Origin: Enterococcus faecalis
GTDB lineage: Bacteria; Bacillota; Bacilli; Lactobacillales; Enterococcaceae
Assembly (NCBI RefSeq): GCF_029024925.1
Contig: NZ_CP118962.1
Coordinates: forward strand, 1,210,001 to 1,274,000
Direction: 5' to 3'
Length of the DNA: 64,000 nt
Positions 35,063 through 44,344 of this stretch are shown piece by piece; positions within the stretch are counted from its first letter, which is position 1; each line of letters starts with the position of its first letter. The position numbers were made by a program, and so were the translations under genes. Below the pieces are notes generated by a model. The model worked only from the letters and a program-made list of their open reading frames with translations. It ran no database searches and was not told the DNA's origin.

Positions 35063-37791
35063 ATGAAAACAAAGTTGCATACGCAAACAGTTAAATTGTC
35101 TATTGATAACCAAGAAGTAACTGTGCCTAAAGGGACTACCATTCTCTACGCAGCGAAAGGACTAGGTGTTGAAATCCCAACGCTCTGTCATTTAAAGGAA
35201 TTAGCGCCTGATGGTTCTTGTCGGATGTGCGTGGTTGAGGTGGAAGGCGGCCGACGTGGTGGCTTAACAACTGCTTGTACGGCACATTGTCAAGAGGACA
35301 TGGTTGTGGCAACACATTCTGAAAAAGTTGCTGATTCCAGACGTTTTATTCTTGATTTATTATTGAGTAATCATAAATTAGAATGTTTTTCTTGTGGAAA
35401 AAACGGGGATTGTCAATTACAACAGTATGCGCTAGATTATGGGATTGATGGCACTAGCTTTACCGAGGGAAAAAGAATGCCTTGCCATCAAGAAGATACC
35501 AGTAATCCATTTTTCTCTTATGATCCAGAAAAGTGTATCATGTGTCGTCGTTGTGCCCGTGTCTGTCAATTGCGGCAGGGAAGAGATGTACTTAGTATTG
35601 CTAATCGTGGCTTTGAAACAAAAATGATGCCGAGTTATGGGCAGGCGTTTGATCAATCTATCTGTGAATCATGTGGCAATTGTGTCTCTTCCTGTCCTAC
35701 AGGTGCGTTAACAGCAAAAGATACAAAAGAGTACCGCAAATGGGAAACCCAGAAAATTCCTACAACTTGTCCGCATTGTGGGACAGGCTGTCAGATGAAT
35801 TTACTCGTTAAAAACAATCGTTTGGTGGGTGTTGAACCCATAGATGGACCAGCTAATAAAAATTTACTTTGTGTGAAAGGAAAATTTGCTTCATATAAAT
35901 TTGTTGGGTCAGGAGATCGCTTAACGGAGCCATTAATTAAACGGAATGGCATTTTTGAACCTGCTTCTTGGGAAGAAGCCTTAACGCTTGTTTCGTCAAA
36001 ATTTAACGAAATTAAAGCAGAAAACGGTCCGGATGCTCTTGCTGGTTTTTCGTGCTCTAGAGCGACAAATGAAGATAATTATGTCTTTCAAAAAATGGTG
36101 CGTGCTGCTTTTGGTACCAATAATGTTGATAACTGTGCCCGTGTTTGTCATTCGGCTTCGGTCCATGGTTTAGCCCAAACCTTAGGCTCTGGTGCGATGA
36201 CTAATCCTATTGCTGATATCACTGAAGATGTCGACATGATTTTATTAGTAGGTTCCAATCCAGAAGAAGCTCATCCAGTTATTGGTGCGCAAATTCGCCA
36301 AGCCATCCAAAGAGGAACGCAAGTTGTTGTTGTTGATCCGCGGAAAATTAACTTAGTGAAGGATAGTGCGTTGCATTTACAAGTTCAGGCGGGAACGAAT
36401 GTCGCATTTGCTAATGGCATGATGCATGTGATTTTGAAAGAAGGTTTAGCAGATCGCCATTTTATTGAAGAACGGACAGAAGGATTTTTAGATTTAGAAA
36501 AAATGGTGGCTGATTATACGCCGGAACGCCGGAAAAAGTCGCAGAAATTTGTCATATTCATCCAGAAGATTTAATTCAAGCAGCACGCATGTATGCAAAA
36601 GCAGAGAAAGCACCAATCATTTATTGCTTAGGCGTAACGGAACATTCGACAGGAACTGAGGGTGTTATGAGTATGTCTAATTTGGCAATGTTGGTTGGTA
36701 AAGTTGGAAAACCAGGCTGTGGTGTCAATCCTTTGCGAGGTCAAAATAATGTTCAAGGTGCTTGCGATATGGGCTGTATGCCTTATGATTTCCCAGGCTA
36801 TCAAAAAGTCAATAATCCAGAAGTAATCGACAAATTTGAAAAAGCTTGGCATGTGCCGTTAAATCGAAACACAGGTTTAACTTCTACTAAAGTCTTGCCA
36901 GCAGCAACGGCAGGAAATGTCAAAGGCCTTTATATTTTTGGAGAAGATCCAATTGTTACGGATCCAGACACAGGACATGTTCGTCAAGCTTTAGAAAGTT
37001 TAGACTTTTTAGTTGTTCAAGAATTATTTATGACAGAAACGGCTGCTTATGCAGATGTCGTTTTACCAGGCATCAGTTATGCAGAAAAAGACGGGACATT
37101 TACAAATACAGAACGGCGCGTGCAAAGAGTCCGTAAAGCTGTTGAACCAAGAGGACAAGCGCGAGAAGACTATGAAATTTTTTGTGAAGTCATGACACGA
37201 ATGGGCTATCCTTGTGCGTATGAATCTGCAAAAGAAATTATGAAAGAAATTTCAGCTGTGACGCCTTCGTTTGGTGGAATTAATTATGAACGATTAGAGA
37301 AGGAGAGCTTACAATGGCCTTGTCGTAGCTTGACAGATCCAGGTACGCCGATTATGCATGTGGGCAGTTTTGCTCGTGGGAAAGGTTTATTTAAAGCAAT
37401 TCCGTATAAGCAAGCACAAGAATTACCAGATGAAGAGTACCCGTATTTAATGTCGACAGGCCGAATGCTTTACCATTACAATACGCGAGCAATGACAGGA
37501 CGAACGGAAGGGATTAACCAAATAGCGAATCACTCTTATATTGAGATAAATGCAGTCGATGCACAAGCTCTGGGAATCCAAGAAGGTGACAAAGTGGAAG
37601 TTCATTCTCGACGTGGCAAAATTGAAACCTATGCGGCTGTCGGAAATCGAGTATTTCCGCAAGAAGTCTTTATGACATTCCACTTTCCAGATGGGAATGT
37701 TAACGAAATCACCAATGCTGTATTTGATGATATCGCCACAATTCCTGAATATAAAGTTTGTGCCGTTGCGATTAAACCAGTGAATAAATAA
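35063..37791 (+). pseudogene. Formate dehydrogenase catalytic subunit, frameshifted by an 8-bp tandem duplication
   Basis: The gene encodes a molybdopterin oxidoreductase: N-terminal 2Fe-2S domain (CHLKEL, CRMC), a NuoG-type cluster (CFSCGKNGDC), two [4Fe-4S] clusters (CIMCRRCARVC and CESCGNCVSSC), then the Mo-bis-MGD domain (CPHCGTGC). The Mo ligand is Cys362 (CARVCHS), a Cys where FDH-H has selenocysteine. At 36518-36533 the octamer ACGCCGGA stands twice in tandem. Reading through shifts frame and stops at 36574. Removing one copy restores YTPEKVAEIC and one 906-residue protein to 37791. Start ATG at 35063 follows AAAGGAGG. Confidence 0.92.
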
Positions 37792-37809
37792 AAAAAGGAT
37801 GGTTAAAAC

Positions 37810-39012
37810 ATGATCGAGTTGGAAGAAGCACGAGAGAAAATGACCCAACATATGAAGAGTCAATGTGAAACAGAAGAAGTGGCGCTGCTTGATTCCTTGG
37901 GGCGGATTAGCGGAGAAACCATTTTTGCAGAGACAGCGATTCCTCATTTTCCTCGTGCCGGGATGGATGGGTATGCCGTTCGTGCAGTAGAAACACGAGG
38001 TGCGACTGCTGAAAGCCCAAGTTGTTTAAAAGTCGTCGGTTCTTTAGTGGCAGGGGATTCCATGTTTTATTGTAATCAGACGAATAACTGTGCGATTAAA
38101 ATAACAACAGGTGCTTTTATTCCAACCGATTTTGATGCTGTAGTGCCACAAGAATGGACGGATTTTGGGCAAGACCATGTTAAAATTTTTCGCTCTGTCA
38201 CTGCGGGCCAAAACTATGCGGAAATTGGAGAAGATATTGCTTTTCAGCAAAAAATTTTAGCAAAACATCAACAGATTAATAGTCGCATGATTGGTTTGTT
38301 GGCAATGCAAGGGATTGATAAAGTTGTTGTTTTGAAGCGCATGAAGGTGGGGATTTTAGCGACCGGTAGTGAGTTAGTTTCTTTGGAAGAACCACTGTCA
38401 GTTGGGAAAATTTATAATAGTAATCTCTACATGTTAGTAGCTTTTGTCAAAGCGAGTGGCAATGAAGTAATCCACCTAGACCATTGTTCAGATGACCCTG
38501 AAGAATTAGCGAAGAGGCTGATTGAGATTTCACCAAAACTTGATGTATTAATTACTTGTGGTGGTGTTTCGGTAGGTGAAAAGGACAATTTACCTTTAGC
38601 GATTAAACGTATAGGAGGAACAGAGTTGTTTCATTTTGTAAACATGAAACCTGGAACCCCAGTTATGGGAAGTCAATTTCAAGAAACACTCATTTTAAGC
38701 GTTTCAGGCAATCCGTTTGCGGCAATGGTTAATTTACATCTTTTTTATTGGACATTATTAGCTACTTTTTTTAATTGTGTCGAGTTAAATCTCAAGGAAC
38801 GAACAGTAATTTTAGCGCATGAATTAGCACCAAGTAGACTACGTCGATTTTACCGAGCGAAAGAAATAGATGGCACAGTAAATTTAGTGACAAAAAGTCA
38901 TCTTTCATCCAATTTATCAAATACTTTAGAAACAAATTGCCTGCTAGAACAACCAGCTAGTGTACTACTCAAAAAAGGCGCGCTTGTAAAAGTCTATTAT
39001 TGGCAAACTTGA
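37810..39012 (+). CDS. moeA: Molybdopterin molybdenumtransferase
   Basis: A 400-residue MoeA, which inserts molybdate into adenylated molybdopterin. PRAGMDGYAVRA (about 49-60) is the domain I signature, and VGILATGSELV, NSNLYML and TCGGVSVGEKDN mark the MogA-like domain III. Domain IV follows near the C terminus. The 18-base gap to the formate dehydrogenase gene and AAAAGGAT ribosome binding site put it at the end of the first molybdenum run; a repeat element with terminator hairpin follows. Intact. Confidence 0.93.
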   Translation: MIELEEAREKMTQHMKSQCETEEVALLDSLGRISGETIFAETAIPHFPRAGMDGYAVRAVETRGATAESPSCLKVVGSLVAGDSMFYCNQTNNCAIKITTGAFIPTDFDAVVPQEWTDFGQDHVKIFRSVTAGQNYAEIGEDIAFQQKILAKHQQINSRMIGLLAMQGIDKVVVLKRMKVGILATGSELVSLEEPLSVGKIYNSNLYMLVAFVKASGNEVIHLDHCSDDPEELAKRLIEISPKLDVLITCGGVSVGEKDNLPLAIKRIGGTELFHFVNMKPGTPVMGSQFQETLILSVSGNPFAAMVNLHLFYWTLLATFFNCVELNLKERTVILAHELAPSRLRRFYRAKEIDGTVNLVTKSHLSSNLSNTLETNCLLEQPASVLLKKGALVKVYYWQT

Positions 39013-39040
39013 TGACAACCTGACCTAAGATTAGTATGAA

Positions 39041-39276
39041 AGTAAGAGCCTGGAACAAAAATCACTTTGGATTTTTGTTCCAGGCTTAAAAATTGATAAA
39101 CGGCGGGAACAGAAGCAACACTACGCGTTGCTCCGATCTCAACAACTTCTAAGAGCTAAAGCTCTAAGAGTTGAAGGTCCTTCGGAAATAAGCCGAAATT
39201 CTCCAAAAATTAAAGAACAATTTTCGGAAATTACTTCTTATTTCTCGGAGTTAAGCACTTCTGTCCCGACCTCTTA
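39041..39276. repeat. Intergenic repeat element, copy A (compact form)
   Basis: Starts with the palindrome GCCTGGAACAAAAATC / GATTTTTGTTCCAGGC (39048-39063 with 39070-39085) and ends with CCCGACCTCT. It is the reverse complement relative of 53711-54250: a 57-base block (39096-39152) is nearly identical to 54144-54201 read backwards. Compared with that copy it lacks four insertions. It sits between the two molybdenum runs and probably also terminates the first. Confidence 0.85.
39046..39088 (+). terminator. Terminator-like palindrome after moeA
   Basis: A 16-bp perfect stem around ACTTTG. The T run after it is short. Two related palindromes occur at 47622-47661 and 54212-54249. Confidence 0.6.
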
Positions 39277-39440
39277 TTGCTTATCAAGTTTTAAGACTTA
39301 GACAAAAGTCTGGTCAGGCTAAGCGAAGCACGTAATTTTTGTCGCTTAACATTTTTAACTTCGATTTCTCACTAAAAAAAATTATGGATGCCAGATTGTT
39401 TTTTTGATGCAAGAGTGATACACTTGAAAAAGAAGTATTG
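39277..39440 (+). other. Non-coding stretch with two small hairpins before moaC
   Basis: AGACT/AGTCT (about 39316-39332) and TAAGCGA/TCGCTTA (about 39339-39370) can form hairpins. TTGTTT with TACACT 17 bases later (about 39398-39426) may be the moaC promoter. No Moco riboswitch motif was recognised. Confidence 0.3.
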
Positions 39441-39454
39441 TGTAAACGTTAACA
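39441..39454 (+). promoter_or_regulatory. Candidate CcpA (cre) site before moaC
   Basis: TGTAAACGTTAACA fits the catabolite-response consensus TGNAANCGNWNNCA and lies 23 bases before the moaC start. A CcpA site here would repress cofactor synthesis on preferred sugars. Consensus match only. Confidence 0.45.
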
Positions 39455-39477
39455 AATGTCAAATGTGAGGTGGAGAA

Positions 39478-39987
39478 ATGGTTCAAAGTAAGGAATTTAC
39501 GCACTTGAATACACAAGGAGAAGTGCATATGGTTGATATTTCGGAAAAAAATGACACTGAAAGAACAGCCCTCGCTTATGGAGAAATTCACATGTTGGAA
39601 GCGACAGCAGAAGCGGTTCAGACCCAAATGATTAAAAAAGGTGAAGTATTACAGGTAGCAAGAGTAGCTGGGATTACCGCCGCAAAACGAACGTTTGAAT
39701 GGATTCCTTTGTGTCATTTGGTTGCTTTGACAAAGTGTGAAATTCAGTTTGATTGGCGCAATCAAACTTGTTTAGAAGTACGTTGCTTTACAAAAACAGT
39801 GGGTTCAACTGGCGTTGAAATGGAAGCGCTAACAGGTGTGCAAGCAGCACTCTTAACAATTTATGACATGTGTAAAGCAATTGATCGAGGAATGACAATG
39901 ACAAACATTGGTTTATTAGAGAAAAATAATGGACGTAGTGGTCATTTCATTCGTTCTTCAATTAAATCAAAGGAAAGTGATGAGTGA
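39478..39987 (+). CDS. moaC: Cyclic pyranopterin monophosphate synthase accessory protein
   Basis: A 169-residue MoaC, which acts with MoaA in turning GTP into cyclic pyranopterin monophosphate, the first molybdenum cofactor intermediate. HMVDISEK (about 17-24), IPLCHLVAL (about 76) and GVEMEALTGVQAALLTIYDMCKA (family block near 116-138) are present. GTGAGGTGGAG precedes the ATG. The 3' end overlaps the moaA start. Confidence 0.95.
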   Translation: MVQSKEFTHLNTQGEVHMVDISEKNDTERTALAYGEIHMLEATAEAVQTQMIKKGEVLQVARVAGITAAKRTFEWIPLCHLVALTKCEIQFDWRNQTCLEVRCFTKTVGSTGVEMEALTGVQAALLTIYDMCKAIDRGMTMTNIGLLEKNNGRSGHFIRSSIKSKESDE

Positions 39988-40958
39988 ACAGCATGAAAGA
40001 TGCATTTAACCGTGAAATTGATTATGTTCGTTTGTCTTTAACAGATCGTTGTGACTTACGTTGCACGTATTGCATGCCAGCAACAGGTCTTTGCTTTTTA
40101 AAAAAAGAGCAGCTTCTAACAGATGATGAGATTATTTTTTTACTGAGGATATTAGCGAAAGAAGACATCAAAAAAGTTAAATTAACAGGTGGTGAACCGC
40201 TTGTTAGACCAAATTTACTCTCTTTAATTAAAAGGATAAAGCAAATCTCAGGCATCGAAAAAGTAACCTTAACGACTAATGGCATGAAGTTAGCTCGTGA
40301 GGCTCAAGGATTAAAAGAGGCGGGCTTGGACGGCATTAATATTAGCTTAGACACTTTGGATCCAGAAGAATTTCGAGAAATAACAAGAGTTGGTCAGTTA
40401 AGGAATGTTCTGGCGGGCTTAGAACAAGCGATTGATGTGGGATTACCTAATATCAAAATTAATACTGTAGCTAGGAAAGAGCTAAGTGAAGCAACAATTG
40501 TAGAACTGGCTGAAATCGCTAAGAAAGAGACTGTGCATCTTCGTTTCATTGAAATGATGCCAATTGGATTAGGGAAGGAGCATCCAGGTAAGCAACAAGA
40601 AGAAGTAGAAGCCATTTTAACCAAATATTATGGAACGTTGCAACCATACCAAAAACCATTGGGCAATGGCCCTGCTAGTTATTACGCCTTAAAAGATTTT
40701 AAAGGGAAAATAGGTTTTATTAGTGCATTAGGGCATTGTTTTTGCGAGACGTGCAATCGAATCCGAATTACTGCAGACGGCCATTTAAAAACGTGCCTGC
40801 ATTCTGCAGACGGCTACTCGTTAAAGGAAGCTTTAGCTAAGGAACAAACAGCAGAATTGTTAGGGATTATCAAGAGTGGCATTGCCTGTAAGCCTGAAAA
40901 ACATCTTTTCTTGGAACAACAAGGAGAACAACGATTTATGTCACAAATAGGAGGGTAA
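39984..40958 (+). CDS. moaA: GTP 3',8-cyclase
   Basis: A 324-residue radical SAM enzyme catalysing GTP ring rearrangement. The N-terminal cluster is C-x3-C-x2-C in RCDLRCTYCMP (about 24-34); the C-terminal cluster for GTP binding is in CETCNRIR plus a later Cys in LKTCLH. The chain ends in GlyGly, as needed by MoaA for activation. Start taken as GTG at 39984, overlapping the moaC stop, with AAAGGA upstream; ATG at 39993 is the alternative. Confidence 0.95.
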   Translation: MNSMKDAFNREIDYVRLSLTDRCDLRCTYCMPATGLCFLKKEQLLTDDEIIFLLRILAKEDIKKVKLTGGEPLVRPNLLSLIKRIKQISGIEKVTLTTNGMKLAREAQGLKEAGLDGINISLDTLDPEEFREITRVGQLRNVLAGLEQAIDVGLPNIKINTVARKELSEATIVELAEIAKKETVHLRFIEMMPIGLGKEHPGKQQEEVEAILTKYYGTLQPYQKPLGNGPASYYALKDFKGKIGFISALGHCFCETCNRIRITADGHLKTCLHSADGYSLKEALAKEQTAELLGIIKSGIACKPEKHLFLEQQGEQRFMSQIGG

Positions 40959-40960
40959 GT

Positions 40961-41395
40961 ATGAAAACAGGAGAAATTATTGCAATAAATATTAGCCCGC
41001 GAAGAGGCACACAGAAAAAGGAAATTCCTGAAGTCAACTTAATTAAAGGTTTCGGATTAGAAAATGATGCGCACGGCGGGAATTGGCATCGACAAGTCAG
41101 TTTGTTATCTTTTGAAGAAATAACGGCTTTCAATGAAAAAGGAGCTCGGGTTGGCAATGGTGCTTTTGGGGAAAATATAATCGTATCAGGGATTGATTTA
41201 CGTCAATTACCTGTTGGAACGAAAATGAAAATAGGCGATTCCGAATTGGTGGTTACTCAAATTGGGAAAGAGTGCCATAAACACTGTCAGATTTACGCGC
41301 GAGTGGGCGATTGCATCATGCCTAGAGAAGGAATCTTTGCAGTCGTTGTGACAGAAGGTCATATTAAAAAAGGAGACCAGTTAGACGTTGTTTAA
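40961..41395 (+). CDS. MOSC domain protein
   Basis: A 144-residue stand-alone MOSC domain. MOSC domains bind molybdenum cofactor or act as sulfur carriers; here the conserved Cys lies in GKECHKHCQIY (about 107-113), and GAFGENIIVSG and VTEGHIKKGDQL are typical. GGAGGG precedes the ATG two bases after the moaA stop. Stand-alone MOSC genes often sit with moaB in Firmicutes and Clostridia. Exact step is unproven; sulfuration or storage of the cofactor is possible. Confidence 0.85.
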   Translation: MKTGEIIAINISPRRGTQKKEIPEVNLIKGFGLENDAHGGNWHRQVSLLSFEEITAFNEKGARVGNGAFGENIIVSGIDLRQLPVGTKMKIGDSELVVTQIGKECHKHCQIYARVGDCIMPREGIFAVVVTEGHIKKGDQLDVV

Positions 41396-41870
41396 AGTGG
41401 GCATTGTAACATTAAGTGATCGTTGCTTTCAAGGGCTTGCTGTCGACCAATCGGGTCCCTTGATTCGTGAACAGTTACCTGCGCTCTACCAGGTAACCAA
41501 ACAAACCATTTTACCAGATGAAGAAAATCAATTAGTAGAGCTATTGCAAGAGTGGTCTAAGACCTGTGATTTGATTTTAACGACAGGCGGCACAGGGTTG
41601 AGTGAACGGGATCGGACCCCAGAAGCTACCTTACGTGTAGCAGAGCGAATCATTCCTGGGATCAGTGAGGGCTTGCGTCAACTTAGCTTGGAAAAAACAC
41701 CATTTGCTATGTTAAGTCGAGGCGTTTCTGTTCAAAGAGGACGCACGCTCATTGTTAATTTGCCTGGTAGCCCGAAAAGTGTAACAGGACATTTGCATTT
41801 TTTGTTGCCTGTTTTGCCCCACGCTTTGAATTTAATCACAAATAAAAAAATCATACATGAGGAGGAATAA
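41388..41870 (+). CDS. moaB: Molybdopterin adenylyltransferase (MoaB/Mog family)
   Basis: A 160-residue MogA/MoaB-fold protein that adenylates molybdopterin before metal insertion. VGIVTLSDRCFQG (about 4-16), LTTGGTGLSERDRTPEA (about 64-80) and VNLPGSPKSV are the substrate-binding motifs. Start is TTG at 41388, overlapping the MOSC stop; AAAGGAG lies about 12 bases before. GTG at 41397 is the alternative. Confidence 0.9.
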   Translation: MFKVGIVTLSDRCFQGLAVDQSGPLIREQLPALYQVTKQTILPDEENQLVELLQEWSKTCDLILTTGGTGLSERDRTPEATLRVAERIIPGISEGLRQLSLEKTPFAMLSRGVSVQRGRTLIVNLPGSPKSVTGHLHFLLPVLPHALNLITNKKIIHEEE

Positions 41871-41873
41871 ACC

Positions 41874-42845
41874 ATGAAAACAATTCGAACAGAAGAGGCA
41901 GTTGGCCTTCCATTGAGTCATGATATTACGCGAATTGACTATGGGAAGACCAAGGAAGTGTGTTTTAAAAAAGGACATATAGTTGTTCAAGAAGATATTC
42001 CAATTCTTTTATCATTAGGGAAAAAACATCTGTTTATTTCCTTGGATCCAGCAGAAATACATGAAGAAGAGGCAGCGACATTTTTGTATAACCTGTTAAC
42101 AGATGACTCATGTCAGCCGAGTGAAGTCCATGAAGGAAAAATTGTTGCTAAAGCTAGCACGAGAGGTCTTTTAAAAGTCAATCGAGAAAAATTAATTGCT
42201 TTAAATGAAATTGAAGGTCTCGCCTTGTCAACTAAAGTTACCAATATAGAAGTTCAGAAAGATGAAAAAGTTGCAGCCTTTCGAGTGATTCCACTAACAA
42301 TTTCTAAAAGCCAATTAGAAAAGGCACGCCAGTTCAGCACGTCTGAGCCACTAATCTCTGTGAAACCTTTCAAAAAAATACGGGTCGGGATTGTAACTAC
42401 TGGCAGTGAAGTTTACACAGGATTGGTTGAGGATGCTTTTTACCCTGTGTTAAAAGCCAAGTTCTCCGCGTATCCTTTAGTTACGATTGTCAAGCAAGAA
42501 ATTGTCGATGATCAGCCGCAAAAAATTACTGTTGCGATCAAAAAGATGTTAGCACAAGGGCTTGATCTGATTGTTTGTACAGGTGGTATGAGTGTAGATC
42601 CTGATGATTTGACACCGTTAGCAATTAAGCAGACAGGTGCTGAAATCGTAACCCATGGGACACCAGTCTTACCAGGCTCAATGTTTTTGCTAGCTTATAA
42701 AGGAGAGCAAACGATCATTGGCTTACCAGGTGGTGTTTTATTTTCAGAAAAAACGGTTTTTGATTGGTTGTTACCAAGATTAATGGCCAAAGAAGTGATT
42801 AAAAAATCTGAAATTATTGACTTGAGTTATGGCGGGTATTTATAA
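41874..42845 (+). CDS. Molybdopterin-binding protein (MoeA-like, divergent)
   Basis: A 323-residue protein. The C-terminal half is a MoCF-biosynthesis domain (VGIVTTGSEVYTG about 173, CTGGMSVDPDDLTP about 232, GLPGGVLF), as in MoeA and MogA. The N-terminal half lacks the MoeA PRAGMDGYA signature and resembles proteins found beside molybdenum enzymes in Clostridia. As a true moeA already exists at 37.8 kb, this is probably a cofactor carrier or enzyme-specific insertion factor, by inference. GAGGAGGA precedes the ATG. Confidence 0.8.
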   Translation: MKTIRTEEAVGLPLSHDITRIDYGKTKEVCFKKGHIVVQEDIPILLSLGKKHLFISLDPAEIHEEEAATFLYNLLTDDSCQPSEVHEGKIVAKASTRGLLKVNREKLIALNEIEGLALSTKVTNIEVQKDEKVAAFRVIPLTISKSQLEKARQFSTSEPLISVKPFKKIRVGIVTTGSEVYTGLVEDAFYPVLKAKFSAYPLVTIVKQEIVDDQPQKITVAIKKMLAQGLDLIVCTGGMSVDPDDLTPLAIKQTGAEIVTHGTPVLPGSMFLLAYKGEQTIIGLPGGVLFSEKTVFDWLLPRLMAKEVIKKSEIIDLSYGGYL

Positions 42846-42863
42846 AAGAAAAGAGGCGTTCAA

Positions 42864-43664
42864 ATGTCTAAACAAAAAAAGACTGTGTTCTTGCTTAGTT
42901 TATTCAGTTTAGTTGCCCTAATTGCTGCATGTACAAATCAGCCGCAAAAAGAAACAGTTTCAACAAAAAAAGAAGAAATAACCCTTGCGGCAGCAGCTAG
43001 CTTAGAATCAGTCATGGAGAAGAAAATTATTCCAGCCTTTGAAAAAGAGCATCCAGATATTCAGGTAACTGGAACCTATGATAGTTCTGGAAAATTACAG
43101 ATGCAAATTGAAAAAGGCCTAAAAGCCGATGTATTCTTCTCGGCTTCGACAAAACAAATGAATGCATTGGTTGCAGAAAAACTAATTAATAAAAAAAGTG
43201 TCGTTCCTTTATTGGAAAACCAGCTTGTTCTTATTGTGCCTAACCAAGATCAAGCAAAGTGGCATGATTTTTCTGATTTAAAAAAAGCCCAAATGATAGC
43301 AATTGGTGATCCTGCGAGTGTTCCAGCTGGTCAATATGCCGAAGAAGGCTTAAAAGCTTTAGGCGCTTGGTCTTATGTAGAAAAACACGCAAGCTTTGGC
43401 ACGAATGTAACAGAAGTCCTTGAATGGGTAGCGAATGCAAGTGCAGAAGCTGGCTTGGTTTATGCGACAGATGCAGCAACCAATTCAAAAGTAGCGATTG
43501 TTGCGGCCATGCCTGAAGCTGCTTTGAAAAAGCCAATCATCTATCCAGTTGGTAAAGTTGCCGCCTCTAAGAAACAAAAATCAGCGGATGCTTTTTTAAA
43601 TTTTTTACAGAGTCAACAATGCAGAAAATATTTTGAAAATATTGGCTTTAAGTTAACAAAGTAG
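42864..43664 (+). CDS. modA: Molybdate ABC transporter, substrate-binding lipoprotein
   Basis: A 266-residue surface protein with lipobox LIAAC near residue 22 and the ModA fold: TLAAAASLESVMEKKIIP, YDSSGKLQMQIEKG (about 74-87) and GDPASVPAGQYAEEGLKALG (family block near 150-168). It captures molybdate or tungstate outside the membrane for ModBC. Gene order modA-modB-modC is standard, with a 8-base gap to modB. Confidence 0.95.
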   Translation: MSKQKKTVFLLSLFSLVALIAACTNQPQKETVSTKKEEITLAAAASLESVMEKKIIPAFEKEHPDIQVTGTYDSSGKLQMQIEKGLKADVFFSASTKQMNALVAEKLINKKSVVPLLENQLVLIVPNQDQAKWHDFSDLKKAQMIAIGDPASVPAGQYAEEGLKALGAWSYVEKHASFGTNVTEVLEWVANASAEAGLVYATDAATNSKVAIVAAMPEAALKKPIIYPVGKVAASKKQKSADAFLNFLQSQQCRKYFENIGFKLTK

Positions 43665-43672
43665 GTGGGAAA

Positions 43673-44344
43673 ATGGATGTTCGACCAATTCTTTTATCTT
43701 TTCAGACAGCAATAATCGCCATTTTATTTACTTTTGTTTTAGGAACAGGCGTTGCGTATATTGTTTTTCGTTTGAAAAATCGTAAATTAAAAATTCTTTT
43801 GAATAGTTTATTTACGTTGCCATTAGTTTTACCGCCGACTGTTTTTGGTTTTTTTCTCTTAACTATTTTTGGTGTTCAGCAACCAGTGGGCCGGTTTTTA
43901 CTTGATTTTTTTGCCATTCAAGTTGTTTTTTCGTGGCCAGCTACGGTTATTGCTGCCGTTGCTGTTTCATTTCCTTTAATGTATCGTTCAGCCTTAACGG
44001 CGTTTGAACAAATGGATAGTGAATTGTTGGCGGTAGCCCAGACACTCGGGTTTTCGGAAAGTCGATATTTTAGAAAAATTGCGTTACCTTTGTCGATGAA
44101 CGGTCTCTTGGCCGGTGGCGTGTTAGCCTTTGCCCGTGGGTTAGGCGAATTTGGAGCGACGACAATGTTAGCAGGGAATATTGCTGGCAAAACAAGAACG
44201 CTTCCTTTAGCTATCTACTCTGCTGTAGCAAGTGGGGATTGGCGTTTAGCCAATCAATATGTTGTGATTATGTTATTACTTTGCCTGATTATTTTATTTT
44301 TTACGGAATTTTTTAGTCAGCGCGCTTGGAGAAGATCGGAATGA
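43673..44344 (+). CDS. modB: Molybdate ABC transporter permease
   Basis: A 223-residue permease with about five helices and the inner-membrane EAA loop (EFGATTM preceded by LAFARGLG, about 155-168) that contacts ModC. LPLVLPPTVFGFFLL (about 48) is typical of ModB. TAGGTGGG precedes the ATG. The stop overlaps the modC start by the ATGA arrangement. Confidence 0.95.
   Translation: MDVRPILLSFQTAIIAILFTFVLGTGVAYIVFRLKNRKLKILLNSLFTLPLVLPPTVFGFFLLTIFGVQQPVGRFLLDFFAIQVVFSWPATVIAAVAVSFPLMYRSALTAFEQMDSELLAVAQTLGFSESRYFRKIALPLSMNGLLAGGVLAFARGLGEFGATTMLAGNIAGKTRTLPLAIYSAVASGDWRLANQYVVIMLLLCLIILFFTEFFSQRAWRRSE

Noticed and set aside
36046-36200. Possible selenocysteine codon in the formate dehydrogenase
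   Set aside because: The molybdenum ligand position is encoded by TGT (Cys362), not TGA, so no selenocysteine machinery is needed.
37447-37947. 166-codon minus-strand frame across the end of the formate dehydrogenase gene and start of moeA
   Set aside because: The plus strand here is conserved coding sequence in both genes; the minus product has no recognisable motif.
39096-39270. tRNA or structured RNA gene in the repeat between moeA and moaC
   Set aside because: Stretches such as CTCCGATCTC look RNA-like, but no cloverleaf can be drawn and the block recurs at 54.1 kb as a repeat.
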